A DNA stretch of 64,000 nt from Clostridia bacterium. GTDB lineage: Bacteria > Bacillota > Clostridia > Christensenellales > CAG-138. The notes beneath the pieces were generated by a model. That model saw only the letters and a list, made by a program, of their open reading frames with translations. It was not told the origin of the DNA and did not search any database. The stretch lies in assembly GCA_017448545.1 (NCBI GenBank), contig JAFSLH010000023.1, forward strand, positions 1-64,000, read 5' to 3'. Below, one piece after another: positions 13,656 to 21,713 of this stretch. The stretch's first letter is position 1. Every line of letters begins with the position of its first letter. A program made the position numbers and the translations under genes.

Positions 13656-15197
13656 TCAAATCTCGTCGCGATCCACCGGAAACAAGCCCGTTTCGTCCAT
13701 GCGATAGACCGCCGTCGCGACCTCGCGCAGCATCTTTCGATCATGCGAGACGGCGATGATCGTACCCGGGAACGACGCGAACAGCGTCCGCACGGCCGGC
13801 GCGGAAAGGGGGCTGAAATTCCGCGTCGGCTCGTCGAGAATCCAGACGTTGTTTCGCTGCAGGATCAGCCGCAGCAGCAGGAGCTTTGCCCGCTGTCCGC
13901 CCGAAAGCGCGCGCACGGAATGCTCCATTTCGTCGGTCGTATACTTCATGCTGCCGAGATACAGCCGCGCCTTTGTGACCGACGCCTTGTCTCCGTTCGG
14001 CGCCAAAAAGGTGATCGGCGTATCGTCCGGTTCAAATGCGTCGTCATACGCTTGCGGCATGTACCCGACGGACAGATCGGTCCGTCCGATGAGTTCCCGC
14101 TCGATGCGCTTCAAAAACGTCGATTTGCCGCACCCGTTTTGTCCGATGATGCAGACCCGTTCCGGGCCGCGCACGTTCAGCCGGATCGGTTCCGCCAGCA
14201 CGCGATCCCCGATGCAGAGCCTGTCCAGACGAAGGTCGAGTACGGTTCGCCCGTTCGGCACGAAAACGCCGTCCTCGATCTTCGGCAAAATCGCCCATTC
14301 GGCCTCGGGCGTTTCCGTCAGCGATTCCTGTTCCTTCTCGAGCCGCCTGCCGAGCGACTGTACCGTATGCATTTTCTTCTTCAGCAAGCGTCCTGTGGAC
14401 GGGTCCCTGCGGGAAAGATTGCGCTGCGCCGCGTCGACCGCGTTGTAGATCGACAGGTAACGGTCTTTCTTTTCGCGAAACTCCTTCTGTTCGAACTGCG
14501 CGACCTGCGCCTGATGTGCAAACGACGCCGAGCGCTCCTCGATGTACTGCCGGTACGGCTTGCGGGAAAACGTCGCGCGCGAAATCGTTTTCCGCCGCAC
14601 CTGTTCGAGATGGATCACGGCGCGCGCCGTCCGTTCGAGCAGCAGTTCGTCGTGCGAAACGTACAAAACCGTCTTATCCGTCCTTTGCAGAAAGGATTCC
14701 AGCCAGCGCACGGTCATCAGATCGAGGTCGTTGGACGGCTCGTCCAGCAGCAGAATGTCGCAGTCGCGCAGCAGCAGCGACGCCAGCTGCACCTTGATCC
14801 GTTCCCCGCCCGACAGCGAGCCGAGCGACCGCGTTTCCCAAAGCAGGGCGGGGTCGAGCGAAAGCATCTTTGCCGTCCGCGCAATCGCGGCGTAGGACGG
14901 CGATTCAACTCCGCACGCCGCATCGAGCCATTCGCAGACAGGGATTTCACGCTCTTCCTCGGCGAGTTCCTGTGAAAGATACCCGACAAGACCGGTGACC
15001 GTGCACGTACCGGACGCTTCCGCATACGATTCGATGTGCGCCGGATTCTCGATCCACCGGAGCAGCGACGACTTGCCGTCCCCTTCCTCGCCGATGATCG
15101 CGACCTTTTCGCCGTCGTTCACCACAAAGGAAAGGTCCTCTACAAGAACGCGGTTGTCCTTTCGCTGGATCAATTGAAAATGTTGTACCTGCAACAT
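13656..15197 (-). CDS. ABC-F family ATPase
   Basis: A 513-residue soluble protein with two ABC cassettes and no membrane segment. Walker A sites are GEEGDGKSS (unusual E-E-G-D) in the first cassette and GQNGCGKST in the second. Signatures are LSGGERIKV and LSGGQRAKL, and a charged helical linker lies between the cassettes. ABC-F proteins act on the ribosome as translation factors or as antibiotic-protection proteins. The start is ATG 15197 behind GGGAGG; the frame extends upstream through that site. The preceding leader with a tiny ORF and attenuator supports an inducible, possibly ribosome-protection, role. Drug specificity is not inferable. Confidence 0.88.
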   Translation of the reverse strand: MLQVQHFQLIQRKDNRVLVEDLSFVVNDGEKVAIIGEEGDGKSSLLRWIENPAHIESYAEASGTCTVTGLVGYLSQELAEEEREIPVCEWLDAACGVESPSYAAIARTAKMLSLDPALLWETRSLGSLSGGERIKVQLASLLLRDCDILLLDEPSNDLDLMTVRWLESFLQRTDKTVLYVSHDELLLERTARAVIHLEQVRRKTISRATFSRKPYRQYIEERSASFAHQAQVAQFEQKEFREKKDRYLSIYNAVDAAQRNLSRRDPSTGRLLKKKMHTVQSLGRRLEKEQESLTETPEAEWAILPKIEDGVFVPNGRTVLDLRLDRLCIGDRVLAEPIRLNVRGPERVCIIGQNGCGKSTFLKRIERELIGRTDLSVGYMPQAYDDAFEPDDTPITFLAPNGDKASVTKARLYLGSMKYTTDEMEHSVRALSGGQRAKLLLLRLILQRNNVWILDEPTRNFSPLSAPAVRTLFASFPGTIIAVSHDRKMLREVATAVYRMDETGLFPVDRDEI

Positions 15198-15215
15198 AAG
15201 GCCTCCCAATCAAAA

Positions 15216-15240
15216 AGTCGCTTCCACGCGGAAAGCGACT
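15216..15240 (-). terminator. Attenuator terminator in the ABC-F leader
   Basis: On the minus strand AGTCGCTT pairs with AAGCGACT, with CC/GG above a bulged T and a short loop, followed by TTTTT. It lies 20 bases upstream of the ABC-F ATG, just before its GGGAGG. A segment of the leader reading GCGGAAA (around 15280) can instead pair with TTTCCGC in the 5-prime arm, giving an alternative antiterminated fold. Confidence 0.75.
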
Positions 15241-15330
15241 GCAAAAAAGCCCGATCAAAGCCGAACGTCCGCAACCGATTTCCGCAAAGAACATACCCAC
15301 AGCGTGGGCATTCGTTTCGGAATTTTCGGA

Positions 15331-15342
15331 TCAGTTGCGCAT
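15331..15342 (-). CDS. Three-codon leader ORF (Met-Arg-Asn)
   Basis: ATG-CGC-AAC-TGA on the minus strand with a strong Shine-Dalgarno AGGGAGG (15349-15355) at good spacing, in the leader between the promoter and the attenuator. The codons CGC-AAC can pair with GTTGCG further down, as part of an extended leader stem. A stalled ribosome here would open that stem. This resembles leader peptides of inducible resistance genes; the peptide itself need not have a function. Confidence 0.55.
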   Translation of the reverse strand: MRN

Positions 15343-15371
15343 CGGCTTCCTCCCTGTTGTTTCTTGCTTTT

Positions 15372-15400
15372 ATCATAACCGACACAGTCCGGCTTGTCAA
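15372..15400 (-). promoter_or_regulatory. SigA promoter of the ABC-F transcription unit
   Basis: TTGACA (15395-15400) and TATGAT (15372-15377) on the minus strand, 17-base spacer. It gives a leader of about 170 bases, unusually long for this window. It overlaps nothing but the end of sigK. Confidence 0.85.
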
Positions 15401-15409
15401 GCGATTCGC

Positions 15410-16099
15410 TCATTCTTCCTCGGCGCCGAGCGCAGCGCGCAGCTTTGCCATCGCTTTGGACTCAATCCTGGAAACGTAGCTCCGGGAAATGCCGAGCACG
15501 TTTGCCGCCTCGCGCTGCGCCATCGCCGCGCCGCCGTTCAGTCCGAACCGCAGCGCCAGCACGGTCTGTTCCCGTTTTGAAAGGCAGCGGCGCATAGCAC
15601 GATAGACGCGATCCGTGTCCAGCCGCCGCAATACCTGTTCGAAGATGGATTCTTCCTCCGTCGCGATCAGTTCGGCGAGCGGCAGGTCGTTGCCCTCTTT
15701 GTCGTGCCCGACGGCTTCGTCAAAGGAGATCGTCTGCACCAGTTTCCGGTCCCGCCGATAGCTCATCAGGATTTCGTTTTCGATGCAGCGCGACGCATAC
15801 GCCGACAGCGCGCCCTTATCCTCGGAGAAGGTCGAAACGGCTTTGATCAATCCGATCGCACCGCAGGAAATCAAATCCTCCCGTTCGGAAGGATTGCGCT
15901 CGAATTTTCGGGCAATGTGCGCGACCAGCCGCAGGTTATGGACGATCAGCTGCTCCCGCGCCTCCTCGTCCCCCTGCGACAGTTTTTGAATCCAGAACGA
16001 TTCCTCCTCTTTCGACAGCGGTTCCGGGAACGCGGCGCTGTCGCCGATCGCGCCGAAAAAGCACAGACCGTGCAGCAAAGCGGAAAGCAACGCAAGCAT
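15410..16099 (-). CDS. sigK: Late mother-cell sporulation sigma factor SigK
   Basis: A 229-residue sporulation sigma factor. The hydrophobic N-terminus (MLALLSALLHGLCFFG) matches a pro-sequence removed in the mother cell. Region 2 follows (NLRLVAHIARKFERNPS, DLISCGAIGLIKAVSTF, CIENEIL), and region 4 ends with the helix-turn-helix NVLGISRSYVSRIESKAM. SigK drives coat and late spore genes. The gene is whole, without an intervening skin element. The start at 16099 is chosen because GGAGGTGA lies eight bases upstream. SigE is the close alternative, but the context and N-terminus fit SigK better. Confidence 0.85.
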   Translation of the reverse strand: MLALLSALLHGLCFFGAIGDSAAFPEPLSKEEESFWIQKLSQGDEEAREQLIVHNLRLVAHIARKFERNPSEREDLISCGAIGLIKAVSTFSEDKGALSAYASRCIENEILMSYRRDRKLVQTISFDEAVGHDKEGNDLPLAELIATEEESIFEQVLRRLDTDRVYRAMRRCLSKREQTVLALRFGLNGGAAMAQREAANVLGISRSYVSRIESKAMAKLRAALGAEEE

Positions 16100-16186
16100 A
16101 CAATTCACCTCCGTTTTCAGCGTATGCGGCGAAAATTCGATTCAGAACGACCGTTTCCCGAATTTATTCATAAAAACCCCCATTAT

Positions 16187-16225
16187 ATTTTATCGTTTGT
16201 TCACATTTTATTCAAGTCTTGTTCA
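16187..16225 (-). promoter_or_regulatory. Candidate promoter of sigK with paired TGAACAA boxes
   Basis: On the minus strand TTGAAT (16210-16215) and TAAAAT (16187-16192) are 17 bases apart. TGAACAA occurs at 16219-16225 and again at 16197-16203, a 22-base period (about two helical turns) bracketing the -35. A nine-codon ORF starting ATGAATAAATTC lies between this promoter and sigK. sigK is usually SigE-dependent, so this element may be SigE-like rather than SigA. Confidence 0.4.
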
Positions 16226-16269
16226 TAAATTTCTCTCGGATTTTATGAAATCGGTTTACAATATGCTGC

Positions 16270-16297
16270 TTGTTTCTTCATAATTCTTTGATATGAT
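16270..16297 (+). promoter_or_regulatory. Candidate promoter of the 37-residue ORF
   Basis: TTGTTT (16270-16275) and TATGAT (16292-16297) with 16-base spacing, about 38 bases before the small ORF. Confidence 0.5.
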
Positions 16298-16334
16298 GTC
16301 GACGAACGAAAGAAGGAGAGGATGGTAGATTGGT

Positions 16335-16448
16335 ATGCGTCGTAAAGAAGTGAATCGCCTGTATCGGAAAATTGAACGTGCCTCCGGCGTCTCGCGGTAT
16401 TACCGCCGCCGCAGCATCGCGGAAATCTGGACCAAGCTGTTTGCGTAA
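16335..16448 (+). CDS. Small basic protein, 37 residues, unrecognised
   Basis: Reads MRRKEVNRLYRK, then IERASGVSRYYRRR and SIAEIWTKLFA. It is strongly basic, with 10 Arg and 3 Lys, and probably helical. AAGGAGAGG lies upstream but about 14 bases from this ATG; a nearer ATG at 16322 opens only a 7-codon ORF in another frame, which might be a coupled leader. A promoter precedes it and a terminator with a seven-T run follows, so a dedicated short transcript is likely. It stands divergent from sigK and convergent to the polysaccharide operon. A sporulation or nucleic-acid-binding role is only a guess, and the transcript might instead be a regulatory RNA. Confidence 0.5.
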   Translation: MRRKEVNRLYRKIERASGVSRYYRRRSIAEIWTKLFA

Positions 16449-16525
16449 GATTCCTCCCGGCAGAGGATCGATTCGCCGCACGGGAGCTTTATGCCCCTGC
16501 CGTCCGGCAAAAACGACATAACGAA

Positions 16526-16564
16526 GCACCGCTCTCGCAGGATCGAAAGCGGTGCCGTTTTTTT
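16526..16564 (+). terminator. Intrinsic terminator of the small-ORF transcript
   Basis: GCACCGCT (16526-16533) pairs with AGCGGTGC (16548-16555), followed by CGTTTTTTT. The T-run is on the plus strand only, so it ends the 16.3-16.5 kb transcript rather than the convergent operon. Confidence 0.85.
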
Positions 16565-16578
16565 GCTTATGAATTTGT

Positions 16579-18534
16579 TTATTTGTTCGGATGGTAGGTG
16601 GAGACAAGCTCCATGATGCTGTCCCGGATGCTTTCGCGGTTTGCATACGCGATCTCCATGAGCCGTCGAAGGTCGCGAAAGAACGAATCGGGATCAAACG
16701 GAATCGGCTTTCCGATGTGAATCAGGTCGTTATCCGTGCGCTCAAGGCCTTCCTCCTCCATCAGCTTTTCTTCGTAGAGCTTTTCGCCCGGCCGCAGACC
16801 GGTATACTCAATCTCGATGTCGATATCCGGCCGCAGACCCGAAAGACGGATCATGTTCCGCGCAAGCGTATCGATCTTGACGGGACTGCCCATATCGAGC
16901 ACGAAGATTTCGCCGCCCTTGGCGTACGTTCCGGCGAGCAGTACGAGGCTGACCGCTTCGGGAATCGTCATGAAATAGCGAATGATGTCCGGGTGCGTCA
17001 CCTTGATCGGGCCGCCCTTTTCGATCATTTTCCGGAACAGCGGAACGACGGAGCCGTTGCTGCCGAGCACGTTTCCGAATCGCACGGCGACAAACTCGGT
17101 CGAAATCGCGGAAAAGTCAATGTCATTCCGCTTTTTCATTTCCGGCGTTCGGTGCGTGAACAGCTGCGGAATCTCCTCCGCCCTTCCCGCCTTGATCTTT
17201 GCGTCGAATGCCTGCACAATCATCTCGCAAAGCCGTTTCGAAGCGCCCATCACGTTCACGGGGTTCACGGCCTTATCCGACGAAATCAGCACGAACCGTT
17301 TGCAGCCGTGCACCATGGCGGCATACGCGGTCTTATACGTTCCGAACACGTTGTTCTTGATCGCCTCGTTCGGACTGACCTCCATGAGCGGCACATGCTT
17401 ATGCGCCGCCGCATGATAGACGACCTCCGGACGATAGGTTTCAAAGACTTCATAGATGCGCCGGCTGTCGCGCACGGACCCGATCAGCGCAACGAAATTC
17501 AGTTCCGGGAAATCGTCCTGCAGCTGGTTCTGCACCTCGTACAGACTGTTCTCATAAATATCGAACAGCACCAGCAGCTTCGGCCCGTAGGCGGCAATCT
17601 GCCGCGCAAGCTCGCTGCCGATCGAACCGCCGGCGCCCGTCACAAGCACGACCTTGCCGGACAAAAAGCCGAGCAGCTCCTCCATGTCCGTGCGAATCGG
17701 TTCACGTCCGAGCAGGTCTTCCATAGAAACCTCTCTCAGACTTTCGGTCGTGACCTCGTCGCACAGGAACTGGTACACGCCGGGGAGAATCTTCAGCTCA
17801 CAATCGGTTTCCTTGCAGATGTTCAGGATGTCGCGGCGATCCTGCGCCGACGCGCTCGGGATCGCTACATAGATTTTGGTGATGTCGTACCGTTCGACAA
17901 CCTCTAAAATCCGTTCCCGTCCGCCGATAATCGGCACATCGTCCAGGACCTTGCCCCACTTTTTCGGATCGTCGTCAATGATGCAGGCAACACGGTCGGG
18001 AATGCGGCCGGAATGGTGCATATCGCTAAGAATAATCTGTCCGGCGGCGCCGGCGCCGATCAAAAGGACGTGCGCCTCCCCCTCATGCGCGGTGCGAAGA
18101 TCTTTGGAATAGCCGATAAAGCGGCGGAAAAAGTGGATCAGAATAACGGCAATCGTTTGCAGAACTGCGCCGATCAAATAATATGAGATCGGCATACGGA
18201 GAAACAGCAGCGTAATGAAGACCACGTGCAGCATGACCGTAATCACGCTTGAAAGAACGATCCGAATCAAATCCGAATAGCCGGCATAGGTCCAAAGCGT
18301 TTTATGAAAGCGGAATCCGAAGAACGTCAAAAGGCACAGGACGGAATAGATCGGCGTAAACTTTGCCCAGGCAAAGAAATACGCCTGCGCAGCTCCGTTC
18401 AGCAGAACGGAAAGATTGCAATCAAACCGGAACCAGAGCGCAACCCCATATGCGAGATTAACGGCAACGATGTCCAGCAATGCATACACCAGATTGGACG
18501 ATGAAATCCGTCCGCCGAAGAAAGATTTTTTCAT
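16579..18534 (-). CDS. CapD/PglF-type nucleotide-sugar 4,6-dehydratase
   Basis: A membrane-anchored SDR enzyme of 651 residues. About four hydrophobic segments lie in residues 1-130. A first Rossmann fold follows (VLLIGAGAAGQIIL near 155), then the catalytic SDR domain with VTGAGGSIGSELARQI near 300 and SSDKAVNPVNVMGASKR near 425. Relatives remove water from UDP-GlcNAc to make the 4-keto-6-deoxy sugar for capsule or glycan synthesis. It is the last gene of the operon starting at wzz, 30 bases after the VanZ-like gene. The start is ATG 18534 with AGGG upstream. No glycosyltransferase gene is nearby, so the sugar is used by enzymes encoded elsewhere. Confidence 0.9.
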   Translation of the reverse strand: MKKSFFGGRISSSNLVYALLDIVAVNLAYGVALWFRFDCNLSVLLNGAAQAYFFAWAKFTPIYSVLCLLTFFGFRFHKTLWTYAGYSDLIRIVLSSVITVMLHVVFITLLFLRMPISYYLIGAVLQTIAVILIHFFRRFIGYSKDLRTAHEGEAHVLLIGAGAAGQIILSDMHHSGRIPDRVACIIDDDPKKWGKVLDDVPIIGGRERILEVVERYDITKIYVAIPSASAQDRRDILNICKETDCELKILPGVYQFLCDEVTTESLREVSMEDLLGREPIRTDMEELLGFLSGKVVLVTGAGGSIGSELARQIAAYGPKLLVLFDIYENSLYEVQNQLQDDFPELNFVALIGSVRDSRRIYEVFETYRPEVVYHAAAHKHVPLMEVSPNEAIKNNVFGTYKTAYAAMVHGCKRFVLISSDKAVNPVNVMGASKRLCEMIVQAFDAKIKAGRAEEIPQLFTHRTPEMKKRNDIDFSAISTEFVAVRFGNVLGSNGSVVPLFRKMIEKGGPIKVTHPDIIRYFMTIPEAVSLVLLAGTYAKGGEIFVLDMGSPVKIDTLARNMIRLSGLRPDIDIEIEYTGLRPGEKLYEEKLMEEEGLERTDNDLIHIGKPIPFDPDSFFRDLRRLMEIAYANRESIRDSIMELVSTYHPNK

Positions 18535-18564
18535 AGAATTCCCTGTTAGATCAGTCTGTCGCAC

Positions 18565-19005
18565 TCACGTTGTGCGCTCCGCATCCAAGCGCGTCATTTC
18601 CTTTTGAAACCGCTTACCGGCGATGCACCGGCACAGTACAAATCCGATCGCTGCCCCGAGCAAATCAATCCACACGTCGGATATCATCGGCCCGCGTCCG
18701 GAGAAGATCTGAATCGTTTCATCCAAAAACGCCGCAGCAAAACCTGTTCCGAACGTTTTCACCGCAGAACCGCGAAAGTCGCAGGTCAGCAGCACGGCGA
18801 GTACCGCGAACTCGGTAATATGCGCAAGCTTGCGTACGACGGTCATGTTCAGATCGGTATGAAAGATCGCATTCCAGATCGGATTGATGAACGAATCCGC
18901 CACCCAGCCGCTTTCCTCGCCCGACAGATCCGGCGGCAGCATCGAATGTACCCAGATGATCAGAAGGACGATCGCCGTCAGGGCGTACAGCACTTTTCGT
19001 TTCAT
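18565..19005 (-). CDS. VanZ-like membrane protein
   Basis: A 146-residue protein with four hydrophobic segments. VanZ-family features are the N-terminal TM followed by HSMLPPDLSG, RKLAHITEFAVLA in the centre, and LDETIQIFSGRGPMISDVWIDLLGA. VanZ proteins are associated with teicoplanin tolerance or cell-surface glycan loci, but most are uncharacterised. The ATG overlaps the stop of the LoaP-like gene by four bases, so the two are translationally coupled. Confidence 0.85.
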   Translation of the reverse strand: MKRKVLYALTAIVLLIIWVHSMLPPDLSGEESGWVADSFINPIWNAIFHTDLNMTVVRKLAHITEFAVLAVLLTCDFRGSAVKTFGTGFAAAFLDETIQIFSGRGPMISDVWIDLLGAAIGFVLCRCIAGKRFQKEMTRLDAERTT

Positions 19006-19532
19006 CGTGTTTCTCCGCTTCGGGAATCCGTCTTTTGCACCGAGTCGAGCAGGTCGATGCCGCACCAGACGCGCTGCTTCTTCCCGTCGAAATCAAACTC
19101 GATCTCCGCCCGCTTACGCGCCCGGTCAAACCGGGTAATCACGCCCTCAAACGCGGAAAACGCCGAATCGGCAAGTTTGACCACGTCGCCCTCGCGATAC
19201 GCTTTCAGGATGCCGATCGTCCCCTCCTGCTCCTCCAGCATCTGAGCGAACGCACGGTCGGCGCCGTACAGTTCGAACAAATCCTCTTCCGAGCCGAGCA
19301 GACGGTAGACGTCGTTCAGATTCCAGATCGGCTGAAAGTCCGAAACGGCTTCCTCGGTATACAGGAACACGTACCCCGGAAGATAGTCGTGCGTCTCCTC
19401 AAACGTCTTTCCCTTGATCCACTTCCGCTGCACGATTCTCGGCGTAACGCAGCGGCCGATCCCCATGCGTTCAATCAGGTCGGCAACCGTTTTGCTGCGG
19501 GCGGTGGAACAGTAAATACAGTAGTAATGCAC
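19002..19532 (-). CDS. loaP: LoaP-like NusG paralogue (processive antiterminator)
   Basis: A 176-residue specialised NusG relative. An NGN-like N-terminal half (YYCIYCSTARSKTVADLIER, then HDYLPGYVFLYTEE) is followed by a KOW-like domain (YREGDVVKLADSAFSAFEGVITRFD). It is embedded in an exopolysaccharide operon, the usual place for LoaP/UpxY-type factors that keep polymerase moving through long biosynthetic operons. The start is taken as GTG 19532 with GAGGG seven bases before it; no ATG fits. It begins 10 bases after cpsB. The family is certain to the level of NusG-like; the LoaP subtype is inferred from context. Confidence 0.85.
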   Translation of the reverse strand: MHYYCIYCSTARSKTVADLIERMGIGRCVTPRIVQRKWIKGKTFEETHDYLPGYVFLYTEEAVSDFQPIWNLNDVYRLLGSEEDLFELYGADRAFAQMLEEQEGTIGILKAYREGDVVKLADSAFSAFEGVITRFDRARKRAEIEFDFDGKKQRVWCGIDLLDSVQKTDSRSGETR

Positions 19533-19542
19533 GCGGGAGCCC

Positions 19543-20199
19543 TCAATACGACGGATAACGGATTTCCCCGGCCACCTGGGCGACCGCCTTCTCAAACACG
19601 GCGTAGTCCGACGCGCTGTGCGCATCGGAAGCCAGAAAATCGAGCCTGCCGAGCTGACGGATATACCGCATGACGCGTTTCTTCTCCGGGCGGTGCGACA
19701 GAACCGACGAGGCGTTGCACTGCAGCAGACAGCCGAGCTCCAAAAGCTCTTTCAGAACGCCAAGGTCGCGCTGCACCGGCAGATACCGCTCCGGATGGGC
19801 GATCACGATCTGCAGCCCGATCCGCTGCAGCCGCAGCAGAATCCGCTCCCACTCCGCCGGCCAGCTCTCGAACGGGAATTCGAGCAGCAGCGATTCGGTG
19901 TTTTCGAGCGTAAAATCCTTCGCTGCTTCAAACTGCAGAATATCCAGCGCGGCAAGGTTGTATTCATAACCGAGATGCAGCGCAATGCCGGCCTGTTCGG
20001 CATACGGCAGCAGCGCGCGGAAATTCCGCCGGATCCGTTCCCTGTCACCGTGCTTCGATTTCCAATGCGGCGTCGCGTAAATACAGCGGATGCCGGCATG
20101 CTTCGCCGCGTCCAGCATCTTTACGGACTTATCTATAGATTCGGCCCCGTCATCGACGCCGAACAGAATGTGGCTATGGATATCGAGCACGCGCGTCAT
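19543..20199 (-). CDS. cpsB: PHP-family protein-tyrosine phosphatase (CpsB/YwqE type)
   Basis: A manganese-dependent phosphatase of 218 residues that dephosphorylates the partner tyrosine kinase. Metal-ligand motifs are DIHSHILFGVDDGA at the start, YATPHW, the central GYEYN, IAHPERY, and SDAHS near the end. The ATG overlaps the kinase stop by four bases. Together with the kinase and Wzz protein it forms the phosphoregulatory triad that controls polymer length. Confidence 0.93.
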   Translation of the reverse strand: MTRVLDIHSHILFGVDDGAESIDKSVKMLDAAKHAGIRCIYATPHWKSKHGDRERIRRNFRALLPYAEQAGIALHLGYEYNLAALDILQFEAAKDFTLENTESLLLEFPFESWPAEWERILLRLQRIGLQIVIAHPERYLPVQRDLGVLKELLELGCLLQCNASSVLSHRPEKKRVMRYIRQLGRLDFLASDAHSASDYAVFEKAVAQVAGEIRYPSY

Positions 20200-20900
20200 T
20201 CCTTCCGACGCGTGGATTTCCGCTTCGTCTTATGATCTTTGCTGCTGTAATAATAATAGTAGTAATCGGAATGCTTCCGCTTTGCGCCGTTCAGAACCGC
20301 GCCGATCACGCGCGCATTGGATTTTTCGATCTGCGACAGCGTCGAGCGAACCGATTCCGGCGTGTCTTTTCCGGACCGGATAACGACCACAACGCCGTCC
20401 GTTTTCGGCGCGACCAGCGCTGCGTCGATGAACATCCCGAGCGGCGGCGTATCAACCACGATAAAGTCGAACACCTGCATCGCCGTACTCATAAGGCGCG
20501 CGTATTTCCGTGAGGACAGCACCTCAACAGGATCGCTTCTGCGCGTACCGACGTCGAGCACATACAGGTTCGGCGTTTTGGTCTCGAGGCAGAAATCCAT
20601 GAAGTTTTCAACCTTGGCGTTTAGTACCTCGCCGAGCCGATGCGAACCGCGCACGTGCATCCGAGGCGCAATCTGCGGATTGCGGAAGTCGTTGTCGATC
20701 AGAAGCGTTTTCCGATCGGCAAGCGCTTCGGCCATGGCCAGCGCGCACGCGATAATCGTTTTGCCGTCGCCCTTTTCGGGGCTCGTGATCGTAATGCTGC
20801 GAATCGGCGTGTCGATGCCTGCAAAATCAATGTTGGAGCGGAGCGTTTTCGCGGATTCGGTCAGCTCGCGATCCGATAAGGAAACAATCTGCTTTGCCAT
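20196..20900 (-). CDS. cpsD: BY-type tyrosine kinase (CpsD/YwqD type)
   Basis: A 234-residue cytoplasmic autokinase. Walker A is SPEKGDGKT, Walker A-prime LLIDNDFRNP and Walker B FIVVDTPPLG. A C-terminal tyrosine cluster reads SDYYYYYYSS, six consecutive Tyr, and is the autophosphorylation tail followed by a Lys/Arg-rich end. It needs the Wzz-like protein encoded eight bases upstream as its membrane activator. It controls polysaccharide chain length and export. Confidence 0.94.
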   Translation of the reverse strand: MAKQIVSLSDRELTESAKTLRSNIDFAGIDTPIRSITITSPEKGDGKTIIACALAMAEALADRKTLLIDNDFRNPQIAPRMHVRGSHRLGEVLNAKVENFMDFCLETKTPNLYVLDVGTRRSDPVEVLSSRKYARLMSTAMQVFDFIVVDTPPLGMFIDAALVAPKTDGVVVVIRSGKDTPESVRSTLSQIEKSNARVIGAVLNGAKRKHSDYYYYYYSSKDHKTKRKSTRRKE

Positions 20901-20908
20901 ATTTCCCC

Positions 20909-21622
20909 CTATTTCTTATCCGTTTCCACCAGCGCAATCATTGCAAGCACCGGAATGCCGAACTGGTTCTCGATGTCGTCGGGCGTCTTAACCGTGTTGT
21001 TGGCAAGCTCGATGACGATCAGCAGCACGACCGAAACCGCAAAGCCGATCGCGCCGACAATCATGGTATTCCGGAGCCGCGGCGGGCCCGACGGAGCGGA
21101 CGGCACGACGGCTTCATCGATCACCGAAACGTTCCGGATGTCCATCAGCTCCACAACCACGTCGGAAAATACGTTCGCAATCGAGTTTGCAATCAACGCG
21201 ACGGACTCCGGATACGGCCCCGAAACCGAAATGCGGATGAAGCGCGTATTGGAAATGCTGTTGACCGAGATCGAATAGCCGGCAAGGCTCGGCAAACCAA
21301 GCTCGTCGCAAACGCGCTTGGTCACCTGACGGCTCTGGATCAGCTGCTGATAGTCGCCGATCAGCGCGCTGCTGATGCTGAGCGCCGTCGTGCTGATCGT
21401 GCTGTCCCCTTCCTCGCGGTTGCCGATATAAATCAGCGTGCTGGAAGAATAGACGTCCTGCGTAAACACCGGCATGAAAAAGTACACGCCGCCGATCGCT
21501 GTGGCCAACACCGTCGCGATCAGGATTACATACCAGTGCGCCAGAAGGTTCTTCAGAATCTCAAGCAGGTCGAAGTCGCGTTGCGGCTGATCCGAAGTGC
21601 GCAGCGGATTGTTTTCATTCAT
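20909..21622 (-). CDS. Wzz-type chain-length determinant / kinase activator
   Basis: A 237-residue protein with two membrane helices, near residues 30-50 and 195-215, and an extracytoplasmic region between them. The cytoplasmic C-terminal tail (VKTPDDIENQFGIPVLAMI) is the part that activates CpsD-type kinases. It is the first gene of the polysaccharide operon. ATG 21622 is chosen, with GGAG 11 bases upstream. A consensus promoter and a structured leader precede it. Confidence 0.9.
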   Translation of the reverse strand: MNENNPLRTSDQPQRDFDLLEILKNLLAHWYVILIATVLATAIGGVYFFMPVFTQDVYSSSTLIYIGNREEGDSTISTTALSISSALIGDYQQLIQSRQVTKRVCDELGLPSLAGYSISVNSISNTRFIRISVSGPYPESVALIANSIANVFSDVVVELMDIRNVSVIDEAVVPSAPSGPPRLRNTMIVGAIGFAVSVVLLIVIELANNTVKTPDDIENQFGIPVLAMIALVETDKK

Positions 21623-21657
21623 AGCAAGAAAATCTCCGTTTCTCATTCCGAAATCGT

Positions 21658-21698
21658 ACAACGGACGGTTTTTGATTCTGCGCATACGCATCCATTGT
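21658..21698 (-). promoter_or_regulatory. Structured leader hairpins of the polysaccharide operon
   Basis: In the leader RNA ACAATGGA (21691-21698) can pair with TCCGTTGT (21658-21665), with one G-U pair. Within the loop TGCG-TATG-CGCA (21679-21690) makes a second hairpin. LoaP-type factors are known to need an RNA hairpin in the operon leader, so this is a candidate recruitment element. No terminator was seen in the leader itself. Confidence 0.4.
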
Positions 21699-21713
21699 CG
21701 TATTTTCGATAGC

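Noticed and set aside
15170..15400. 76-codon frame through the ABC-F leader with a CPRCGY motif
   Set aside because: It would start inside the promoter and end inside the ABC-F coding start; the region is better explained as a regulatory leader.
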